From NCBI GenBank assembly GCA_030830725.1, contig JAURMN010000037.1, positions 1 to 15,637 of the forward strand: 15,637 bases of DNA. Reading direction: 5' to 3'. The DNA is from Balneolales bacterium (GTDB taxonomy: Bacteria > Bacteroidota > Rhodothermia > Balneolales > Balneolaceae). The notes beneath the pieces are model-generated. The model was not told the DNA's origin. It worked only from the letters and a program-made list of their open reading frames with translations, and ran no database searches. This document shows positions 1-7,740 of the stretch, in pieces. Made by a program: the position numbers and the translations under genes. Position 1 is the first letter of the stretch, and each line of letters begins with the position of its first letter.

Positions 1-1
1 A

Positions 2-1453
2 TTCGATTTTCTATATAATCCTAATTGTTTTACAAAACTGTGTGGAACCTTGCCTAAAGGTGTGTTATTGGTGTGACCTCCGGGAACGGGAAAAACGTTA
101 TTGGCCAAAGCTACAGCGGGTGAAGCGGATGTTCCTTTTTTCTCCCTGAGTGGATCGGATTTTGTGGAGATGTTTGTAGGAGTTGGAGCAGCTCGTGTTC
201 GCGATTTATTCAAGCAAGCCAAAGAAAAAGCCCCATGTATCATCTTCATCGACGAAATTGATTCGATTGGACGAAGCCGGGGTCGTGGAATGATGATGGG
301 GTCCAATGATGAAAGAGAAAATACTCTGAATCAGCTCCTTAGTGAAATGGATGGATTTAACTCGGATAAAGGGGTCATCATTATGGCGGCTACGAACCGC
401 CCGGACATACTCGATTCTGCACTTTTAAGACCAGGTCGTTTTGATCGTCAGATTTTGATTGATAAACCGGATTTAAACGGGCGTGTGAAAGTTTTAGAAG
501 TACATGCCAAAAAGTTAAAACTAGCCGAGACAATTGATCTGAGGCTGTTGGCTTCTCAAACACCGGGATTTGCCGGTGCCGAGTTGGCCAACTTATGTAA
601 TGAGGCCGCTCTAATTGCAGCCAGACGAAATAAAAAGAAAATCGAAATGGAAGATTTTCAGGATGCCATCGAACGTGTCGTGGCCGGTTTGGAGAAAAAG
701 AATAAGCTTATTAGTCCACAAGAGCGAGAAATCGTAGCCTATCATGAATCAGGCCATGCAATTGTTGGGTGGTTTCTGCAGTATACCGATCCGGTGTTAA
801 AAGTAAGTATTGTGCCTCGTGGATTGGCAGCATTGGGATATACACTACAAACTCCACTAGAGGATCGATTCCTTATGACGGTTGAGGAATTAAATGACCG
901 TATTTGTGCACTTCTTGGAGGGCGAGTCGCAGAAGAAATTATTTTTGGGAAGATCTCAACCGGGGCTCAGAACGATCTGGAAAGGATCACCAACCTTGCT
1001 TACGCCATGGTTGCAGAATATGGAATGAGTGAAGAATTGGGCTATATCTCCCTCACGGATTCAAAAAACCCTGAAAACTCGTACGGATTCAATAAGAGAT
1101 ATTCTGAATTTACAGCGCAACAGATTGACGAAGCTGTTCGGAAGATTATTCAAAAGAATCACAAGAGAACGATTGAGTTGCTAACGAAATACAAAGTACA
1201 ACTCGAGCAGATGGCCAAAACGCTTCTTCAGAAAGAAGTGCTCACCCACATTGATCTAAAAAACATGTTGGGACCACGTCCATATGGGACGGCGATGGAA
1301 CAGATCTATGATGAGGCGCATACGCGGTCAATGACAACGGATTCTGCATCGCCGGATTCCGCGCAAAGTGATGAACCAAGTACATCTATACTTGAAAAAG
1401 GTCCCACTGTGAATGACCCAGAACCTGTGGATCAATCCTCCACAGAGAACTGA
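2..1453 (+). CDS. ftsH: ATP-dependent zinc metalloprotease FtsH, 5'-truncated by window edge, with an in-frame TGA near its start
   Basis: FtsH is a membrane-anchored hexameric AAA+ protease that unfolds and degrades misfolded membrane and short-lived cytosolic proteins. The reading frame is open from base 2 but has a TGA at 74-76, exactly where the first Gly of Walker A (GPPGTGKT) belongs; the rest of Walker A, with Lys at 92-94, continues in frame. Downstream are Walker B (FIDEID), the second region of homology (ATNRPDILDSALLRPGRFDR), the zinc motif HESGH at 743-757, and the third zinc ligand Asp at 974-976 in GAQNDLE. The C-terminal tail is Ser/Asp/Glu-rich, as in many FtsH proteins. The N-terminal membrane segments and periplasmic domain (about 200 residues) lie off the left edge. 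An automatic caller would start at TTG 101, after the stop, which would remove Walker A; that is not a sensible start. The TGA is probably a contig-edge sequence error, since all other key residues are intact. Family assignment is secure; gene integrity is not. Confidence 0.93.
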
Positions 1454-1454
1454 G

Positions 1455-2219
1455 GTTAGGTCTGTTAGGGATTATGACGTAATGTCGATCATTACCGACT
1501 TTGCCGGTCAGGAAGGGTTAGGGATCACAGTTGAGGATATCGATAACTCAGGAAGCAAGCCACTGGATAGCCGTCAACGTCTTGAGTCTGGCGACTTAGA
1601 CATTGCCAACAACATTTGGTATGGCTTTGCAGCAGGAAACGGGCTCGCTGACTTTGCTCCATAAGACTTCATGCAAACTTACTTGGCATCCTCTGGTCAG
1701 GTTATTGCCGATCCTAAGCTGCGAGGCATCTCCCGCGAGACTGACGGAGGTCTTGACCCACGCCCAGCCACCGACAGCCCGGTAAATGGTGCTTCACTTA
1801 AAAACCTGACCAATTCATGGTTTGATAAAGTCACCTACATGGGTGCATTTAGTTACAATAACTGGGCACACGGTTGGTCAGCTCTTTCTGAAAAAGGCTA
1901 CTTCGGTGAGGGGCAAATGAACGTTTCTACAGAAGATGTTCGCACAGAACTTCCATCTGACTACAGCCTTGAGCAGAACTATCCGAACCCATTCAACCCT
2001 ACGACACAAATCAGCTTCACATTACCTAGCGCACAAAATGTGAAACTGGATGTTTATGACATGTCAGGTCGTTTGGTTGCAACATTAGTAAACGGAATGC
2101 GCTCAGCTGGTGTCAACACCGTCACATTTGATGCATCTAACCTTTCTAGTGGTGTTTATATGTACCGCTTGACAGGTGCAGAAGTGATGTTGACCAACAA
2201 AATGACACTTCTGAAATAA
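1455..2219 (+). pseudogene. C-terminal remnant of a T9SS-secreted protein, no start codon, internal TAA
   Basis: One frame stays coding in character from just after the ftsH stop to the TAA at 2217-2219, interrupted once by a TAA at 1662-1664. The frame is the same on both sides (DFAP, stop, DFMQTYLASSG), so this is one protein with a nonsense codon. If translated alone, the piece after the stop could start at ATG 1671 (182 aa), but it has no ribosome binding site and no signal peptide. The C-terminal ~80 residues are a textbook T9SS type A sorting domain: SLEQNYPNPFNPTTQISFTL, then YDMSGRLVATLVNG, FDASNLSSGVYMYRL and KMTLLK. In this family the domain directs export across the outer membrane and is cleaved. 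The part before it (DPKLRGISRETDGGLDPRPA) resembles the conserved end of a group of Balneolota secreted proteins of unknown role. The 5' end is missing: the frame runs back into ftsH in another register with no start of its own. Probably a decayed remnant; a sequencing error at the TAA would not restore the missing N-terminus. Confidence 0.75.
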
Positions 2220-2245
2220 GCTGTAAAACTTTCAAAGAAACTCGT

Positions 2246-2263
2246 CTCACATGAAAATGTGAG
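2246..2263 (+). other. Perfect 7-bp hairpin with GAAA tetraloop
   Basis: CTCACAT and ATGTGAG form a perfect 7-bp stem closed by GAAA, a stable GNRA-type tetraloop. It lies 26 bp after the stop of the T9SS remnant and 17 bp before the main terminator stem. There is no T-run after it, so it is not itself a classical intrinsic terminator. It may protect the 3' end of the message or help the following terminator; its role is inference. Confidence 0.45.
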
Positions 2264-2279
2264 GTGTGCTGATCACCAG

Positions 2280-2314
2280 GAAGGCTTTGGGGAACCGAAG
2301 CCTTCTTTTTTTTT
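2280..2314 (+). terminator. Rho-independent terminator
   Basis: GAAGGCTT (2280-2287) pairs with AAGCCTTC (2298-2305). The stem can be extended inward by a T-G wobble and two G-C pairs to an 11-bp helix with a GGAA (GNRA) loop. It is followed directly by nine T residues (2306-2314). It ends the transcript that carries the T9SS remnant, and possibly ftsH, and separates it from queD. Confidence 0.85.
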
Positions 2315-2405
2315 GTTATATCCTTTAGAGGATTTGAATTACTTCTTCAAAAAACCTCGATACATGTACCTCTTTTAGCTATTTTACCTCAATCTATCCA
2401 TAATC

Positions 2406-2840
2406 ATGACCTTTGCCACTCGAAAAGTCCACTTCAATGCCGCACACCGCTTACATAATCCAAATAGGAGTGAGGAGTGGAATCAAACGACCTATGGGCT
2501 ATGTAATCATGCTAACTGGCATGGGCACAATTATGTCATGGAAGTAACCGTCGCTGGAGAACCAGATCAAGATACCGGCTATCTAATCGACTTAGGAGAA
2601 CTAAAGTCGATTATTGAGAAGCGAATTTTGATTCCGTGTGATCACAAAAATTTAAACCTGGATGTTCCCTTTTTACAAGATATTAACCCGTCCACCGAAA
2701 ACCTTGTGAAGGTATTCTACCATCAATTAAAGACTGATGTGGAGTCGGCTGCATCCAAAGGGGTGGTGCTTTACAGTATTAAACTCTTCGAGACGGAACG
2801 AAACTCCGCTGAATATTGTCCTTTTAAGAGACTTAGCTAA
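2406..2840 (+). CDS. queD: 6-carboxytetrahydropterin synthase / 6-pyruvoyltetrahydropterin synthase family protein
   Basis: This family acts on dihydroneopterin triphosphate. QueD makes 6-carboxytetrahydropterin for queuosine; PTPS makes 6-pyruvoyltetrahydropterin for biopterin. The 144-aa protein has the three zinc-binding histidines (His14 in FNAAHR; His39 and His41 in WHGHNY), the catalytic Cys33 in YGLCNHAN, the Asp-His pair in CDHKNLN and the C-terminal Glu motif LFETERNSAEY. Full length for the family. The start ATG 2406 places FNAAH at the usual distance from the N-terminus; no Shine-Dalgarno sequence is visible. The next gene is folE2, whose product makes this enzyme's substrate. The Cys-region wording is the PTPS-like version common in Bacteroidota, where it is usually annotated as QueD. 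No queC, queE or sepiapterin reductase gene lies in the window, so the product cannot be fixed here. Family is sure; the exact reaction is likely but not proved. Confidence 0.9.
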   Translation: MTFATRKVHFNAAHRLHNPNRSEEWNQTTYGLCNHANWHGHNYVMEVTVAGEPDQDTGYLIDLGELKSIIEKRILIPCDHKNLNLDVPFLQDINPSTENLVKVFYHQLKTDVESAASKGVVLYSIKLFETERNSAEYCPFKRLS

Positions 2841-2959
2841 ACGTGACGGTAGCGCTTCTCTTTTTTTCGCAGATGATACTATACAACCTGTATGTATCTC
2901 CTCTGCATTGTGTCCTAGGAAGCAAACGCGATTCATTCAAAGATCTTCAGTAATAACTT

Positions 2960-3859
2960 ATGATTACAACTGGCCTTCGCCGAATTTACGATCCAACTTT
3001 CACCGTAACGGATACCTACAAAGATTCGCTTCCGGATCTCCAAAATGGCCCAGCATCCCTGATTGAAGGGGCAAACGTACCGATTCAACAAGTTGGGATC
3101 TCCAATTTTAGACTTCCTCTTAAAGTGAAATCTCCTGAAGGTCAGCCTTTGTTGCTCGAAGTTTCCGTGGATGGATATGTATCCCTGGATGCCGGGAAAA
3201 AAGGCATTAATATGAGTCGGATTATGCGAACTTTCTACAAGTTCAAAGACCGAGTTTTCCATCTTGATCTACTCGAGGAAGTCTTGCATACCTACAAAGA
3301 GGACTTGGATGCTCAGGATGCGTTCTTGCGTCTTTCATTTTCTTATCCGATGCTGATGGATAGCTTGCGTTCTGAGATGCAGGGATATCAATATTATGAT
3401 GTGGCAATGGAGGGACATGTAAACGCAGAAGATGTGTTCATGAAATTTATGCATCTTGATTTTGTATACTCAAGCGCCTGTCCATGCTCCTATGAACTTT
3501 CAGAGCATGCGCGAGAAACACGTAATGTAGCAGCCATACCACATAGTCAACGCAGTGTCGCTAATGTAACGGTTGAATTAAAAGACTCGTTTTTCGTCGA
3601 AGATCTGGTGCAAATTTGCCGAAATGCCCTAAAAACAGAAACCCAAGTGATGGTTAAGCGAGAGGATGAACAAGCCTTCGCAGAACTCAATGGGGCCTAT
3701 CAAAAATTTGTGGAAGATGCAGCTCGACTGCTCTATGATGAACTCAATTCCTATAATAGCATCCAAGACTTTGTGGTTCGCTGTTCTCACATGGAAAGCC
3801 TGCATTCCCACGACGCAGTTAGTCGGATTTGTAAAGGCGTCCCTGGAGGACTTAGATAG
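2960..3859 (+). CDS. folE2: GTP cyclohydrolase I type B (FolE2)
   Basis: FolE2 converts GTP to 7,8-dihydroneopterin triphosphate, the first step toward folate and queuosine, and is a metal-flexible alternative to zinc-dependent FolE. The 299-aa protein carries the family motifs in order: SLPDLQ, GISNFRLPL, GINMSRIMR (the GxxMSR element), SSACPCS with metal-ligand candidate Cys174, IPHSQRS with His195, KREDEQAF, and the C-terminal ESLHSHDA. The Cys-to-His stretch is the longer version containing SEHARETRN. The start at ATG 2960 gives a normal N-terminus for the family; there is no clear ribosome binding site. It lies 119 bp downstream of queD on the same strand and probably shares its transcript, giving substrate-maker and substrate-user side by side. 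If no folE exists elsewhere in the genome it would also feed folate synthesis. Its 3' end faces kgd across a hairpin. Confidence 0.95.
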   Translation: MITTGLRRIYDPTFTVTDTYKDSLPDLQNGPASLIEGANVPIQQVGISNFRLPLKVKSPEGQPLLLEVSVDGYVSLDAGKKGINMSRIMRTFYKFKDRVFHLDLLEEVLHTYKEDLDAQDAFLRLSFSYPMLMDSLRSEMQGYQYYDVAMEGHVNAEDVFMKFMHLDFVYSSACPCSYELSEHARETRNVAAIPHSQRSVANVTVELKDSFFVEDLVQICRNALKTETQVMVKREDEQAFAELNGAYQKFVEDAARLLYDELNSYNSIQDFVVRCSHMESLHSHDAVSRICKGVPGGLR

Positions 3860-3889
3860 GGCAGAGAGAACAATACAGCAGGAAATATT

Positions 3890-3920
3890 TAAGGGCATTC
3901 CTGAAGATAGAATGCCCTTA
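3890..3920. terminator. Hairpin between convergent folE2 and kgd
   Basis: AAGGGCATTC (3891-3900) pairs perfectly with GAATGCCCTT (3910-3919) around a 9-nt loop; T3890-A3920 adds one more pair. It sits between the two convergent stop codons (3859 and 3938). The sequence after the stem on the plus strand is ATTTATG, and on the minus strand AAATATTT, so neither T-run is strong. Its position suggests a shared two-way terminator. Confidence 0.65.
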
Positions 3921-3937
3921 TTTATGCCTAATATCCC

Positions 3938-6900
3938 TTAAATACCAAGTGCACTTTTTACTAGATTCTCCTGCTCAGCTTGGTGTACCTTCATTTGACC
4001 CGCTGCAGGGGAGGCTGAAGCAGGACGACCTGCATAGTGTAATTTCTGTCCAGCTACAAGCAATTCAGCCATCCGAGGAGCTGCAAAGAACCAGGAACCC
4101 ATATTCTTAGGTTCTTCCTGGGCCCAAACGATTTCGTTAGCCTGTTCAAAGGTGGAGAGGATGTTTTGGATATCCTGATCTGGGAATGGATACAACTGTT
4201 CCACCCGAATGATGGCGACACTCTTATCGAGTTGGTGCTGTTCGCGAGCTTCTAATAGATCATAGTAGACCTTACCAACGCTGAAAATCACTCGTTTAAC
4301 ATCCGAAGAATGTACAGCCTCATCTTTTAATATCGGATGAAACGTACCGTTAGCCAGTTCAGAAATAGAGGATACCGCTTTTGGATGACGTAGCAGACTC
4401 TTTGGCGTCATGATGACGAGGGGTTTCTTCGGCTCCTGCATGACCTGCTTACGTAGAACATGGAAATACTGAGTCGGAGTAGTGAGATTTACAACTTGAA
4501 TGTTGTCTTCGGCTGCTAACTGTAAAAAGCGCTCCAGGCGAGCAGAGGAGTGCTCCGGTCCTTGTCCTTCATAACCATGAGGCAGATTCAATACCAATGA
4601 AGAGTGTTGACCCCACTTGGCTTCGCTAGCAGCCAAATATTGATCAATAATAATCTGAGCACCATTAGCGAAATCCCCAAACTGGGCTTCCCAAATCACC
4701 AAGGCATTAAGTTTTGTGGCAGAATAACCAAATTCAAAACCCATGGCTGCAAATTCACTTAGGAGTGAATTGTAATTGTAAAATGGAGCTTGACCCTCTT
4801 TGAGGTGATTAAGTGGCACAAATGACTGCCTGGTCTCTGTTCCGTGCAGCTTTGCGTGACGATGAGAAAACGTTCCTCGCTCTACATCCTGACCGGTCAA
4901 ACGGATTGGTGTTCCTTCGACCAATAGCGAACCCATTGCAAGACCTTCTGCAAATCCCCAGTCAATTTTTTGCTCATCACTTGCCGCAAGTTCAGCGCGT
5001 TTTGCGAGCTGACGCAACAACTTCGGATTTGCATCGAAATCTTTTGGGACGGTATTGAGTTTTACGGCAATATCGTGCAAAAGCTCTTCTGAAACTCGGG
5101 TATCGGGTGTGGCAGCGCGATTACGCTGAATAGATTCAGAACGATCCAATAATCTTTCGGTGACTTCGAGGGCAGGAGTCGATTTGGCATCTTCAAAAGC
5201 CTGATTAAGTAACTCCTCAAACTCATCAAAAATCTTTTGCACCTCATCCTGTGTAAAATCACCTCGTTTGAGCAGATAATTCATGTAGTGATCGCGAACC
5301 GTTGCATGGGTTTCGATCTCCTTGTACATACCGGGTTGTGTAAATGCCGGCTCGTCTCCTTCGTTATGACCATGTTTGCGGTAACACACCAGATCGATGA
5401 TTACGTCTTTACCGAATTTCTGTCTATACTCAAGAGCCAATTTCATGCTGTGTATTGCTGCTTCGGGCTGGTCTCCATTGACATGAAAGATGGGGGCAAT
5501 AATCGTTTTGGCCAAATCCGAAGCATACTGGGTAGAGCGTCCATCTTCGGGAAGCGTTGTGAATCCGATCTGGTTGTTAATGACCAAGTGAATGGTTCCG
5601 CCGGTTTTATACCCTTTTAGCAACGACATGTTCAGCGTTTCAGCTACCACTCCCTGTCCGGCAAAAGCCGCGTCCCCGTGAATGAGGAACGGTACTACTC
5701 GCAGGTGGGCATCCCCAGCCTCATGATAATCCTGTGTTGCACGTGTTGCCCCTTCTACCACCGGATTCACCGATTCCAAATGGGACGGATTCGGTAGCAA
5801 TTCCAGTTCAATCTCCTGCCCGTTTTCAGTTTTGTGAATCCCACGAGCGCCTAGGTGATATTTTACATCGCCCGAACCTTGAATTGTGCTCGGATCTACG
5901 TTTCCTTCAAATGCCGCAAAAACTTTTTGATAAGGCTTTTGAAGGATATTGACGAGTACGTTTAGTCGCCCCCTGTGGGCCATGCCAAAGAAAAACTTCT
6001 CGACACCCATATTTCCGGCTTCTTCCAACATAAAATGCATCATCGGAATCACGGTATCAGCACCTTCCAATGAAAAGCGTTTATGCCCCACATATTTTTT
6101 GTGAAGAAACTGCTCGAACGCCATGGCTTGGTTAAGCTTATGCAGAATCGATTTCTTCTGATCCTTAGTCAATTGCGGGCGATTCAGGGTCGACTCCATG
6201 CGTTCTCTGAGCCAGCGACGCTCTTTCAGATCCAGAATATGCATGTATTCCGCGCCGATATACCCACAATAGGTCTCTCGCAGCAGCTGAACGATTTCAC
6301 GCAATGTAGCTTTTTCTTTACCCCCAAGTCCGCCACAATAGAATTCTCGATCCAAATCCCAGATGGAAAGATTGAAATACTCCAAATCCAGTTCAGGTCT
6401 GCGAGTGCTGATTTGATGAAGTGGGTCGAGATCCGCATGACCATGTCCGCGTATGCGATACATAAAAATGAGTCTCCAAACGGCAATGGCGCGACGATCC
6501 TCTTCCAGATCATCCCGGCCGCCACCCATTAATGCGGAATAGGTATCACCACCAGAAGGCATTGGCTCGTACGGGATCTCCAGATCAAAGAAAATTTGAT
6601 CGTAAAAATCATCCAATCCGTTTAACAATGAATGAATTTTCTGAAGAAATAATCCCGATTCTGCACCCTGAATAATACGGTGATCATACGTACAGGTGAT
6701 GGTCATAACCTTACTGACACCCAATTGGTTCAATACCTCTTGGCTCATGAATTGATATTCTGCCGGATAATCAATCGCACCTGTGGCTATAATGGCGCCC
6801 TGACCACTCATCAGTCTTGGTACAGACGATACGGTGCCCAGAGTACCTGGATTGGTGATTGAGATGGTGGTATACTGGAAGTCGGATATTTCTAGTTTAC

Positions 6901-7624
6901 CTGTACGTGCTTTCTCCACCATATCGGCATAGGCATAAAGAAATTCACGAAAATTCATCTGGTCTACACCCTTGATGTTTGGCACAACCAGATTGCGAGA
7001 CCCATCTTTATTGGCAACATCTACGGCTATCCCCAAATTGACCTGTCCCATATCCACTCGCATCGGTGCACCGTCTTGAACGATGTAGGAGCGATTCAAA
7101 TTTGGGAACTCTTTCAAAGCCTTGATGACAGCCCAGGCGATAAAATGGGTAAAGGAAGCTTTGGGTTCCAAACGATCAGAAAGATGTTTATTAATGATCG
7201 TTCGATCCTCTGAAAGCATTTTCACTGGGATCACACGAAGCGAGGTGGCGGTAGGGACGGATAAGCTTTCATCCATATTCTCCGCAATCTTCGACGCTAT
7301 CCCTTTCATTTTTTCTGTGGAGGCACTTTCAGGAAGTTTCGGAGTAGGTTTAGCTTTTACTCCCTCTCCAGAAGTGATTGAGACAGCAGAGGCATGCGTT
7401 CCATTTGCAGGAACTGAAGGAACTATCGAGACTCCGTTTGCAACAGATGTAGCTACGGGTGCAACGGCTCCAGATCCATTTGAAGAAGGGGTAGATTTAC
7501 CTTCAAGATCGTCAAAATAGCTTTTCCAATACTGTGGAACCGAGTCCGGGTTCTGTTTGTATTGCTCAAATAACTCCTCAACAAGTGCGGTATTGGGACC
7601 AAAAATAGCCTCTAAATTTTCCAA
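3938..7624 (-). CDS. kgd: Multifunctional 2-oxoglutarate dehydrogenase E1 with fused E2-like succinyltransferase domain (Kgd/OdhA type)
   Basis: This 1228-aa enzyme decarboxylates 2-oxoglutarate with thiamine diphosphate in the TCA cycle. Domain order: an N-terminal E1 element (residues 1-40, ENLEAIFG, YWKSYFDDL); a Pro/Ala/Ser/Thr-rich linker (about 43-110); an E2-type acyltransferase core (about 115-350) with YDHRIIQG at His315; then E1 (about 370-1228). E1 shows MAHRGRLNVL, PSHLESVNPVVEG, the thiamine-diphosphate region from Asp651 (GDAAFAGQG) to Asn683-Asn684 (NNQIGFTT), KHGHNEGDEPAF, LTGQDVERGTFSHRHA and LPHGYEGQGPEHSSARLERF. Length and plan match mycobacterial Kgd and corynebacterial OdhA, as known from that family. 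There is no lipoyl domain, so a lipoylated E2 must come from elsewhere for full dehydrogenase activity. As in Kgd, the E2 motif reads HRIIQG, not HxxxDG. The start is TTG: an in-frame TAG five codons upstream leaves no ATG, and the conserved ENLEAIFG begins right there. It diverges from pepF. Confidence 0.95.
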   Translation of the reverse strand: MENLEAIFGPNTALVEELFEQYKQNPDSVPQYWKSYFDDLEGKSTPSSNGSGAVAPVATSVANGVSIVPSVPANGTHASAVSITSGEGVKAKPTPKLPESASTEKMKGIASKIAENMDESLSVPTATSLRVIPVKMLSEDRTIINKHLSDRLEPKASFTHFIAWAVIKALKEFPNLNRSYIVQDGAPMRVDMGQVNLGIAVDVANKDGSRNLVVPNIKGVDQMNFREFLYAYADMVEKARTGKLEISDFQYTTISITNPGTLGTVSSVPRLMSGQGAIIATGAIDYPAEYQFMSQEVLNQLGVSKVMTITCTYDHRIIQGAESGLFLQKIHSLLNGLDDFYDQIFFDLEIPYEPMPSGGDTYSALMGGGRDDLEEDRRAIAVWRLIFMYRIRGHGHADLDPLHQISTRRPELDLEYFNLSIWDLDREFYCGGLGGKEKATLREIVQLLRETYCGYIGAEYMHILDLKERRWLRERMESTLNRPQLTKDQKKSILHKLNQAMAFEQFLHKKYVGHKRFSLEGADTVIPMMHFMLEEAGNMGVEKFFFGMAHRGRLNVLVNILQKPYQKVFAAFEGNVDPSTIQGSGDVKYHLGARGIHKTENGQEIELELLPNPSHLESVNPVVEGATRATQDYHEAGDAHLRVVPFLIHGDAAFAGQGVVAETLNMSLLKGYKTGGTIHLVINNQIGFTTLPEDGRSTQYASDLAKTIIAPIFHVNGDQPEAAIHSMKLALEYRQKFGKDVIIDLVCYRKHGHNEGDEPAFTQPGMYKEIETHATVRDHYMNYLLKRGDFTQDEVQKIFDEFEELLNQAFEDAKSTPALEVTERLLDRSESIQRNRAATPDTRVSEELLHDIAVKLNTVPKDFDANPKLLRQLAKRAELAASDEQKIDWGFAEGLAMGSLLVEGTPIRLTGQDVERGTFSHRHAKLHGTETRQSFVPLNHLKEGQAPFYNYNSLLSEFAAMGFEFGYSATKLNALVIWEAQFGDFANGAQIIIDQYLAASEAKWGQHSSLVLNLPHGYEGQGPEHSSARLERFLQLAAEDNIQVVNLTTPTQYFHVLRKQVMQEPKKPLVIMTPKSLLRHPKAVSSISELANGTFHPILKDEAVHSSDVKRVIFSVGKVYYDLLEAREQHQLDKSVAIIRVEQLYPFPDQDIQNILSTFEQANEIVWAQEEPKNMGSWFFAAPRMAELLVAGQKLHYAGRPASASPAAGQMKVHQAEQENLVKSALGI

Positions 7625-7740
7625 AGAAGTGGTGTGCTATGGGTTGAAAAAATCAAATCATAAGTCATAGAAAAATACGAAATTTTGAAATAAAATCGAT
7701 TATTTTGAAAGCATTGGTGAATAAAACGAAGTTGAATATC
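7625..7740. promoter_or_regulatory. Divergent intergenic region between kgd and pepF
   Basis: This 116-bp, very AT-rich stretch separates the TTG start of kgd (minus strand) from the chosen ATG of pepF (plus strand), so it must hold both promoters unless transcription comes from further away. I could not place a confident -33/-7 (TTTG / TAnnTTTG) Bacteroidota promoter on either strand; TATTTTG at 7701-7707 is only a near match. No operator or palindrome stands out. Confidence 0.5.

Noticed and set aside
74..76. UGA read as glycine (genetic code 25), since the TGA falls on a Gly codon of FtsH
   Set aside because: TGA clearly ends ftsH itself (1451-1453), the GAF gene and the barrel gene, GGA is used freely for Gly, and the gene set is Bacteroidota-like, not Gracilibacteria-like. 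Nearby non-Gly residues also show changes to T, so error is simpler.
101..1453. A complete, shorter FtsH starting at TTG 101
   Set aside because: It would begin right after Walker A and lose the ATP-binding Lys and the membrane anchor; the family sequence continues upstream of it in frame.
2737..3066. A 109-codon plus-strand open frame bridging queD and folE2
   Set aside because: It overlaps both real genes in another frame and has no family features; the 119-bp gap itself shows no other gene.
6083..6532. Plus-strand open frames within 4813-7520, including one of 149 codons
   Set aside because: They lie antisense to the well-supported kgd gene, have no recognisable motifs, and their composition is that of reverse-complemented coding sequence.
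7680..7710. Bacteroidota-type promoter (TTTG ... TAnnTTTG) before pepF
   Set aside because: TATTTTG at 7701 lacks one base of the consensus, and the nearest upstream TTTG is only 13 bases away instead of about 19-21.
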